A DNA stretch of 64,000 bases. It comes from Kwoniella bestiolae CBS 10118. Lineage: Eukaryota > Basidiomycota > Tremellomycetes > Tremellales > Cryptococcaceae. Shown here in pieces: positions 55,830-64,000 of this stretch. Location of the stretch: the NCBI RefSeq assembly GCF_000512585.2, contig NC_089242.1, forward strand, positions 1,612,001 through 1,676,000. The letters run 5' to 3'. How positions within the stretch are numbered: the stretch's first letter is position 1; every line of letters begins with the position of its first letter. The notes below the pieces were generated by a model. It was not told the origin of the DNA. It worked only from the letters and a program-made list of their open reading frames with translations, and made no database searches. A program made the position numbers and the translations under genes.

Positions 55830-58139
55830 CTAGGCAGGGTAAAGCGAACTGAGATGTCTTGAGACGATCAATCGTTGGATCTGGGATGTTCCTGATGAGA
55901 TACGCCGAGATCAGCCGTGCCCTTACGCAGTACGCGATACCTAGGTTGTTACACAGAACTCACCTTCATCTATAGACAAGAAAAGCAATAAAGCAGGCAA
56001 AAACCTGTCAGCAATGCACGAGGTCCCTGAAGAAACGAGACTGAACGGGCAACAAGACCAGAAACCACTCACAGAGCTCATATATTTTGGCGTCTCTACA
56101 CATTTTCCAATCAACGTCAGCTATCCGACTCGCCGCGACTTGTACGGTCGAGCTCACCTATATAACTTCTCCATAGGCATCTCAGTGTTGAATCCAGCTC
56201 CGCCGAAGACTGTCCATTCAGGGATATGTAAGCTAAACCTTCCATAAAAGTATGAGGTAAGGGAAATTACTTACCTTGCACACCCAGGTTGGAATTCTCT
56301 ACAGCCGTCTTACTCGCAAAGGCTTTAGCCATAGAAGCGTAGAAAGCTGTGATGCGTGAATGCCATCAGCTTTACCGGCAAGATTTGGCCTTCGAGAAGC
56401 TGAAAAGGGATCATACTGTTTCTTTCCCCACAGTCCTTAGCCCAAGCTGCTCTCCAAACAAGCCCTCGAGCGGCTTCTGCTCCAATCGCCATATCAGCTA
56501 ACATGAACGCTACACCTTGATGGTTGATGATTGGCTGGCCCATAGTCTGATGGTCAAATATGAATAGGTCAGCTGAATGATCACTTTTGGGCCTTCTATA
56601 GAGCTGACCTTTCGTTCCTGAGCGTATTTGGTGGCTTCTTCCAAAGCTCGCTGAGCCAGACCAACCGCTGCGGCTGCTACGAGGGGTCGGGTGATGTCGA
56701 ATGCCTTCATAGCGACTGTCGAAGAGAAAAGCGTCAGTGATGCATGGTGCTTCTGAAGGTTGGGAGGAGATTGAGATAACTTACTCTTGAACCCTTCTCC
56801 AGGTTTACCTAACACATTTTCTTCCGGGATAACAACATCCTGGAATGTCACCTGTCTGGTATCGGAACACCTTTGACCTTATCAATGCGAAGAGGTCAAC
56901 ATCAGCTTAAATCCATACGATACAATTTCCAGCTGTCAACTTCCTCACCCATATTGATCTCCTTCTTTCCTAGCACTATACCCTGTGAGTCGGCATCGAC
57001 CACGAAACCTGTCATTCCTTTGCTTGGAGGGGCAGAAGGGTCTGTCACGGCCAGGACGAACTGTATGCAGGACATCAGTAACGGTAACCAGATTACATGT
57101 ATATGGGAAGTACCACGTACAAACCAATTGGCATGACCCGCGTTTGTTCTGGCCGTCATAGCTGGTCAGCTATGTTGACGATCTAAACTCTATGTTGAGC
57201 TAACTCACATCCTGCAAAATTAACAGAATTGTCAGCATCGACACTTCATGAAACCTTGCACCAACATGTATCGTACTTACCACATCTTGCTCCCGTTCAA
57301 AACCCATTTATCACCCTTCTTCTCCGCCTTGGTCTTGATACCAGCTACATCACTCCCGGCTCCGGGTTCAGTAACGCAATAAGCAGCCATAAGCGGTTCT
57401 TCCGTCATCCTTCCGAGATACTTCATCTTCGTCTCGTGCGAAGCGGCGACGATCAGCGGTGCTTCGGCTAGACCATTGGCTATGACGGCGTGATATATAA
57501 GCTACATATCTTCGGTAAAAGAAGTAGCTTACCCTCCATGGCTGTCTGGATACCTGTACAGCCGTATGCCAGAGACTCGGAAACCAATGCGCATTCTAGT
57601 AAACCCAGCTCGGGGCCACCGTACTTGATCATCCGTTAGCTTGGTTCACCGATGGGTGATAGAAAGCTACATACTGCTTCTGGAATATGCGTGTTCAATA
57701 AACCCAAAGAGTGGGCTTCTTTCAGGATCGGTAGGGGATATGCCTTCGATCATCATGGTCAGCCCCCAGTAGTCTTCTGTCACGTCCTAAAGGATCAGGG
57801 AGTGTAACATACCATCGATCGATCATATTCAGCAGCAGCAGGAACGATCTTGTCCCTCGTGAAGGACTGGGCCAGCTCTGATAAGCCCCCTCAGATATCA
57901 GCTATCATCCGTATAACTCCAATAGCTGACTTACCTTGTATGCCACGTTGATCATCGTCGAGAGCGAAACTGACAGCTAACAGGTGAGTCGAGGTCAGCT
58001 TTCTCGAGGGTGCAATCAATCTATGTCAAGCTGACTCACGTCCCGTGGCTGGTCTTGCAGCACTAGCCATCCACCTTCTGTTGAACGCTTTACGTTTGCC
58101 AGAGAGCCGTCTGAGAGGTACGATCGTTCGGAGCGACAT
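55830..58139 (-). CDS. Mitochondrial acyl-CoA dehydrogenase (short/medium-chain type)
   Basis: FAD enzyme of fatty-acid beta-oxidation that makes the trans-2,3 double bond of acyl-CoA. The N terminus is Arg-rich with no acids (MSLRTIVPLRRLSGKRKAFNRR), a matrix signal. Family signature 1: YCVTEPGAGSDVAGIKTKA; then KWVLNGSKMWITNAGHANWF. Signature 2: VFGGAGFNTEMPMEKLYRDAKIYELYEGTSQIQR, assembled over several exons. In medium-chain enzymes the Glu of YEGT is the catalytic base (Glu376 by human MCAD mature-form numbering). Here that Glu lies on a 6-nt exon, 55964-55969 (ATGAAG), flanked by a 23-nt exon and a 62-nt last exon. About ten introns. It is divergent from POL3 with 643 bp between starts. 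Confidence 0.92.
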
Positions 58140-58782
58140 GATGAAGGATATGAACTAGATACAGTGATAGTCGGGGGCCTAAAGGAGCAACCGGTTGAGA
58201 TTAACAAGTCGAGAGATATACACAAACGAACAAGGAATATACACAAGAGGAAGAGGCAGTTCGAGCTATCCAACGAGGATAAGAATCAACGATCGATCTT
58301 TGACAATGGATGAAATAATGAGAGGATGAGATCAAAATGAATTAAACCATACAGTACCATATTCAGTACCATCGCATCGATATCCTCAATCCTCAACTTT
58401 ATTGACATTGATCCGGTTATACACAGACACAGTAACCGGAGAAAGAGGCTGCTCTGCATGCCTCACAGAGAGAGCGCTTTTGACAATGTTTAATTTAGGC
58501 ATGAAAGAGCGCATGTGCCTGTTTTGCCACGCGCTGGTGGAGGAGACAGATGGGAAATTAGAAAATCAAATCCAATATAATCACCAAAGGGCGCGTCGTC
58601 GTGATCTTCATCTTGATCTCACTCGACCTATCTTCGACTTCCGTATCATACTCATCTCCGCTCTATTAGCCACCCAAAGATCCACTGTGCCATCTACTCC
58701 TGACTTCGACTTGATAAAACACCTTCCCTCTGAGCTTTCACACCCTCACTTCTCAAATACGCCTACACACACCTCTTCCACT
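58140..58782. other. Divergent promoter region of acyl-CoA dehydrogenase and POL3 genes
   Basis: 643 bp. The POL3 frame is open far upstream of its family start (to 58402), but that part does not resemble polymerase delta. CACGCG and GCGCGT occur near 58530-58595, close to but not identical with the MCB cell-cycle box ACGCGT. Confidence 0.4.
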
Positions 58783-61700
58783 ATGGTCGAGCCGACCAAC
58801 AAGAAAAGAAAGATTGAGCCCATCAACCGTCATGGTCAACCGTCCCTTGCCAAGCAGGAGAGCTTCTCTGCCGTATTGGAACAGCTGGAAGCAGAGGAAG
58901 ATGCTTCAGGAGGTGAGCTGCAACTTGTGCAAGCCCTTGATGCCATAGCTGACTAATCCATTGGTCAACAGATAGTATAGAAACATCTGCAGCATGGCCT
59001 CGTCCCGCAGCACCAGTCCTCAACACACAGACAGATTCGATAGGTAAGCTGATCGTATATGGGTATCTGGAATGTAGCTGACCATGTACTGTCTCAACCC
59101 AGCATTTCAACAGATCGAATTGGAAGAAGCTACCGACCCCAAACATGGACCTACTATACGTTTATTTGGTGTGACGCAGAAAGGAAATTCGGTGTTGGCG
59201 CATGTGTACGGCTTTAAACCATACTTCTACGTTGCTGCACCTCAAGGATTCCTGAACAAAGATTTGGAACCTCTGAAGGATACGATAAATGTGAGTTAGC
59301 TGAGGCTTCGTTATAGAAGATCAAGGTGGCTGACTAAATCATCTTAGCAAATGTTCGCCCCGTTCGGATTGACAGTCACGAACTGTGCTATCTTCAACCG
59401 AAGATCTTTGTGGGGCTATAGGGGTGACGAGACTGTACCATTCATCAAGATCACCTGTGCGGATCCAAAGAACATATCCAAAGTCAAAGATGAGTGCTTC
59501 CCTTCCTCTGCGGAGTAAATGGGTTAGGCTGATGATGATTTTGTCTGTTGTCTTTACGTGCCTTCGAAAGGGGTCAAGTGGATTTCAACGGTCTCTTCGA
59601 CACTGAAGTCCTTACATATGAGAGTAACATCGCCTATTCCCTTAGATTCATGATTGATACTAAGGTTAGCTTGTTCTTTCGTCACCCCTAGTCGAGTATC
59701 GCTGACAGGCTCGTAACAGGTGGTCGGAATGAACTGGGTAGAACTGAAGGGAGGGAAATATGAACTGCTAGAAGGGAAAGATAAAAGATCAAGGTGTCAG
59801 TATGAGCTCACATGCGAGTGAGTCAGCCGTTCCCCATCGGTATTGGTCTTGTCGGCATGACTGATTATTGGTCAGCTACAAAAACCTGATATCCCACGCA
59901 CCTGACGGAGATTGGCTCAAGATTGCTCCTTTGCGAGTCTTGTCCTTCGATATTGAGTGTGCCGGTAGAAAGGGTATCTTCCCAGAAGCTCAGATAGATC
60001 CTGTGATTCAAATTGCAGCGATGGTGACTAGACAAGGTAAGCCAATTTGTCAGTTGTTTTCACGCCAAGCTGTACTAACGGTGTTTGTAGGTGAAACCAA
60101 ACCATTCATCCGAAATGTGTTCACTCTCAACACCTGTGCGCATATTGTTGGATCACAAGTCTTAGAATTCAAAGATGAAAGACAGCTGCTATTGGAATGG
60201 AGGAAGTTTGTCGAAACGGTCGACCCGGATATGATCATTGGTTATAACATTGTCAATTTCGATTTGCCATATTTACTGGATAGAGCGAAAGCTTTGAAGG
60301 TGCCGGATTTTGCTTTCCTCGGTCGATTGTTAGGTGAGTACTGCTGCTTTTCGACTGTCATACAGATACAGCTGACACTAACTTTGAATCGAAGGTGTAC
60401 GATCCGAAGTAAAGGAGACGCATTTCTCTTCCAAAGCTTACGGTCAAAGAGATTCCAAAGCGATCAACATTGATGGCCGACTTCAGCTTGATATACTTCA
60501 AGTGATGCAGAGAGACTACAAGCTTCGAAGTTATACACTTAATGCGGTCTGTGCCCAATTCCTGGGTGAGCAGAAGGAAGATGTGCATCACTCGATCATT
60601 ACGGAGCTGCAGAATGGTACGGCGGATTCGAGAAGGAGATTGGCCGTCTATTGTCTGAAGGTGAGCTGATAATCCAAGCTTCTTGCGGAATAGAGCTGAC
60701 AGAGTGAGTCAGGATGCGTACCTTCCTCAACGACTGATGGACAAGTTGATGTGTTTTGTCAATTATACCGAAATGGCTCGTGTGACAGGTGTACCATTCA
60801 ACTACCTTCTGGCGAGAGGACAACAAATCAAGGTTATCTCGCAATTATACCGAAATGCCGGTGAAGCGGGGTATATCATCCCAGCACTCAAGAGTGAGGG
60901 CTCAGATGAACAGTACGAAGGTGCTACTGTCATTGAGCCAACAAAGGGATACTACGATGTTCCCATTGCTACGTTGGATTTCGCCTCGCTATATCCCTCA
61001 ATTATGATGGCCCATAATTTGTGCTACACCACTTTGTTGGACAAGAACACGATAGAGAGGTTGAAATTGGTAGAAGGCAAAGATTACGTGCATACGCCGA
61101 ATAATGGTGAGCTAGCTTGTTCATGCGATCGCTGTGATAATAGCTCATTCTGCCATTTAGATTACTTCGCTACTACAAATCGAAGAAAGGGTCTTTTACC
61201 TACTATTCTGGAGAATTTGTTGGGTGCTCGTAAGAGGGCTAAGCAGGATTTGAAAGTTGAGAAAGATCCATTCAAGAGAGCAGTGTTGGATGGTCGTCAG
61301 TTGGCGTTGAAAGTGAGTCTTTTCTTTGCTGAGGCTCACAACCACATACCATATACTTCTTACTGACGATGTGGTGGCATGACAGATCAGTGCAAACTCA
61401 GTGTACGGTTTCACCGGAGCTACCGTCGGCAAATTGCCTTGTTTGGCCATCTCATCCAGTGTCACGGCGTACGGAAGACAGATGATCGAAGCGACGAAGA
61501 AAGAAGTAGAATCTCAATATTGTATAGAGAAAGGATATGACCATGATGCGAAAGTCATTTATGGTGATACCGATTCCGTCATGGTCAAGTTCGGTTGTCC
61601 GGATTTACCTACTGCTATGAGACTAGGTGAGTCCATCCATATCACTGTCATTGATACTCAAGAGGAGGCTGACGATGAACCGGTGCACAGGGGCCGAAGC

Positions 61701-63131
61701 TGCCGATTTAGTGTCCAGCAAATTCATCAAACCTATCAAACTCGAATTTGAAAAGGTTTATTTCCCATACTTGTTGATTAGTAAGAAGAGATATGCTGGT
61801 TTGTACTGGACTAAGCCTGAGAAGTATGATAAGATGGATACGAAAGGTATTGAGGTGAGCTCTTCAGCCAGCCATCACAACTGTACCTGAGTCAGCTGAT
61901 ACCGGGATGCTTGATCAGACCGTCAGAAGAGATAATTGTAGATTGGTGTCTACTGTCATTGAGACTTGTCTGTTCAAGATGCTTATCGATAGGGACGTAA
62001 AAGGCGCAGAAGAGTGAGCTTTCTAATCTCCTCCCGAACATGCGAGGAACTAAGCTCATCAATCATGTTTGCAGATTCGTCAAACAAACTATCTCTGATC
62101 TCCTGCAAAACAAAGTCGACATGTCCCAACTTGTGATTACCAAGGCTCTGGCCAAAGCGGACTATGCGGCGAAACAAGCTCACGTGGAATTAGCTGAGAG
62201 AATGAGAAAGCGAGATGCGGGTCAGTCTCACTCTCCAGAACACGGCCAGAGCATATAGCTGACGATCTATATTTGGTGATATAGGTTCAGCACCTTCTTT
62301 GGGTGATCGAGTAGCTTATGTGATCATCAAGGGAGTGAAGGGAGCAGCTGCATACGAGAAGTCTGAAGATCCGTTATATGTGTTGGAACATAACGTACCG
62401 ATAGATACGAGGTATTATCTGGAAAATCAACTTTCAAAGCCTCTGATGAGAATTTTCGAACCGATCTTAGGGGAGAAAGCGAATAGTTTGTGTGAGTATC
62501 TATCATACGCCGGTTTGCTTCGCGAAGAAAAAAATGTGGATCTTTGCTGAAGCCGTGATGGGTGGTACATAGTGGCCGGTGATCATACGAGGACCATCCA
62601 AATTGCTACTCCCACTATAGGAGGATTGATGAAATTCGCTGTGAAGACTGTCACTTGTTTGGGTTGTAAGACTCCTTTGAGAAGCAATAAAGGTTAGTGG
62701 TCGCGTATTCCGATTGTTATCTGCCGAGGGAATCTTATACGCGACAGCGAGTCAGGTTGTAAATGGTACAGGTACTGATACCGATTGATTGTTTATAGAC
62801 GGAGCAGTCTGCGTCAACTGTCGACCAAAACTCCCAGAACTGTACCAGAAGCAGGTCGTCCAGACTTCAGCTCTTCAGATCGATTTCGCAAGATTGTGGA
62901 CGCAGTGTCAGAGATGTCAGGGGTCGTTGCATCAGGTAAGCTACTGGTCTCCTCGCTGCATGCTCAGATTTAGCGTAGAGGAATGCCCAAGCTGATAGGT
63001 TCACTTTCAAACAGGACGTCATCTGCACTTCGGCTGATTGTCCGATCTTCTATCGAAGGACTGCGAGGCAGAAGGAAGTGGCTGCTGCTGTGACGCAATT
63101 GGATCGGTTCGAGAAGGAGGCTTTCTGGTGA
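58783..63131 (+). CDS. POL3: DNA polymerase delta catalytic subunit
   Basis: Lagging-strand replicative polymerase with 3'-5' proofreading. Start MVEPTNKKRKIEP contains a basic nuclear signal. Exonuclease motifs: VLSFDIECAGRKG (Exo I), IGYNIVNFDLPYLLDRA (Exo II), YCLKDAYLP (Exo III). Polymerase motifs: LDFASLYPSIMMAHNLCY (A), LKISANSVYGFTGA (B), VIYGDTDSVMVKF (C). The thumb includes ISKKRYAGLYWTKPEKYDKMD. The C terminus has both metal-binding modules: CLGCKTPL...CVNC (CysA, zinc) and CQRCQGSL...CTSADC (CysB, the 4Fe-4S site that holds the accessory subunits). It ends RFEKEAFW. About sixteen short introns. All catalytic residues I can check are present. Confidence 0.97.
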
Positions 63132-63364
63132 CGACACCCAGTCTTTATTTTATGATCTTGTTGTTTACTCTCCGGTACATACTTCAGGTGTTACACGCAT
63201 TCCGTCATTCGTTTATTTAGTTGTATATCTTGCATCCCGCGATACCCTGTAATTTCTTGATGAATCTCAGTATACGTTATGATCTTGTACGAGTATGAAA
63301 GTATATAACGCCTATCTTCATAACAATAATCAATGATATGCATGATGTACTATATACATGCCAG

Positions 63365-64000
63365 TTAAACCGGAGCAAACTCTGCGAACCCGGATCTACC
63401 AAACCTCACCCACCCAGTATTCCCACTATCATTTACAGCAACTATAAACGCCCTATCCCCATTCCGAATCGCAGGGATATTAACGAATGGTGTCGATGGT
63501 TTATCTTCTTTCGTGCTCACTCCTAATCTCTGTAGGATCGCTTGTAAATATGTTGGCGGTTTTGTCTGGTTGTTCTTGTTATTTGGATTGGCAGGTCGTG
63601 GTGGTCTGGGAGGCCTGACGTATTGAGGTCCGACTTTCTTCACTGGACCTTTGGGTTCGTCAGGGACGATATTGAATATCTCGTCGAGCTGTTGGATCGT
63701 TGGGATAGGAGTGGATCGTGATCTATAATCTCTGTCAGCTTTGCGTGTGTATGGTGCGCCAGACTTAGTGGGTCGATGTGTATGTTCAGCGAATAGATAT
63801 CACTCACTCAACCACTCCAGCCCAGTAGGTCGGCGGATAATCCCTTAATCCGCTTTCACTCCCTTTATCCCAACCTCGTTTCGTAAATGGTGCGGAGGGT
63901 TTCCAAATATGATAAAACGGTAGGTAAGGGTTGTGTAGCAGGATATCGTATTTCGTTCGAAGCGATTCGGGGGCAGGTGAGGGACGGATGGGGAGGGGTT
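63365..64000 (-). CDS. SEN54: tRNA-splicing endonuclease subunit Sen54, 3' part
   Basis: The gene continues past the end of the window. Visible exons join as LHNPYLPFYHIWKPSAPF, DYPPTYWAGVVE, then, after an intron (phase 2, closing a Glu codon), SRSTPIPTIQQLDEIFNIVPDEPK, a Pro/Asn-rich linker, and the C-terminal NGDRAFIVAVNDSGNTGWVRFG...FAEFAPV. The combination of F-x-IWKP, a VVE/D-SRSTPIPT block and a C-terminal AVxDSG...VRF block matches the C-terminal domain of Sen54, the non-catalytic partner of Sen2/Sen34 in tRNA intron removal. The assignment is by pattern from memory; the N-terminal part needed for proof lies outside the window. Confidence 0.72.

Noticed and set aside
58402..58782. Upstream in-frame extension of POL3
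   Set aside because: Extra 127 residues do not resemble polymerase delta, and MVEPTNKKRK gives a typical N terminus.

Overview
The window is nuclear DNA from a basidiomycete yeast of the Tremellales (Cryptococcus/Kwoniella type). This is inferred from gene style and protein content, not from a database match. Genes are dense, lie on both strands and are cut by many short introns of about 50-80 nt. Donors are gtaag/gtgag, acceptors are yag, and a CTGAC/CTAAC branch site is common (often written agctgac). Several exons are only 6-24 nt long. No rRNA, tRNA, CRISPR array or recognisable transposon was seen.

Region 1 (1-22.2 kb) is conserved housekeeping: the 3' end of an Mdm31-type mitochondrial inner-membrane gene, VPS15 (PI3-kinase regulatory kinase), a secreted SMP-30/gluconolactonase-like protein, a membrane-anchored histidine acid phosphatase, MSH1 (mitochondrial MutS), ARP5 (INO80 complex), an unrecognised four-helix membrane protein, and a CTR-type copper importer. 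Upstream of the copper importer lie three exact ATGCAT-NNN-ATGCAT pairs within 175 bp.

Region 2 (23-38 kb) holds an unrecognised acidic protein whose first intron carries a minisatellite, a secreted two-domain fasciclin protein with His/Asp-rich clusters, an Mba1/mL45-like mitochondrial protein, an OGFr-domain protein, the NatC LSm subunit NAA38, a Ser/Ala-rich single-pass membrane protein with a 2.2 kb gene-free upstream region, and a head-to-head pair of small SANT/Myb proteins that look like duplicates of each other.

Region 3 (38-48.3 kb) is the accessory part. Four tandem, intronless, same-strand members of a protein family I do not recognise are interrupted by one SDR oxidoreductase. 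Only the first copy has a clean frame. Copy 2 is frameshifted in an 11-C run, copy 3 has an in-frame TGA, and copy 4 lacks a good start codon. About 100 bp of sequence is duplicated upstream of copies 3 and 4. This looks like birth-and-death evolution of a lineage-specific family and is the best candidate in the window for something undescribed.

Region 4 (48.4-64 kb) returns to ordinary genes: a BTB/POZ protein, a DHH-family phosphoesterase, a UMTA/LaeA-like methyltransferase, a mitochondrial acyl-CoA dehydrogenase whose catalytic glutamate is encoded by a six-nucleotide microexon, the DNA polymerase delta catalytic subunit POL3, and the 3' end of the tRNA-splicing endonuclease subunit gene SEN54. 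Gene models were built by eye from splice signals and family resemblance, so exact exon edges need RNA evidence.
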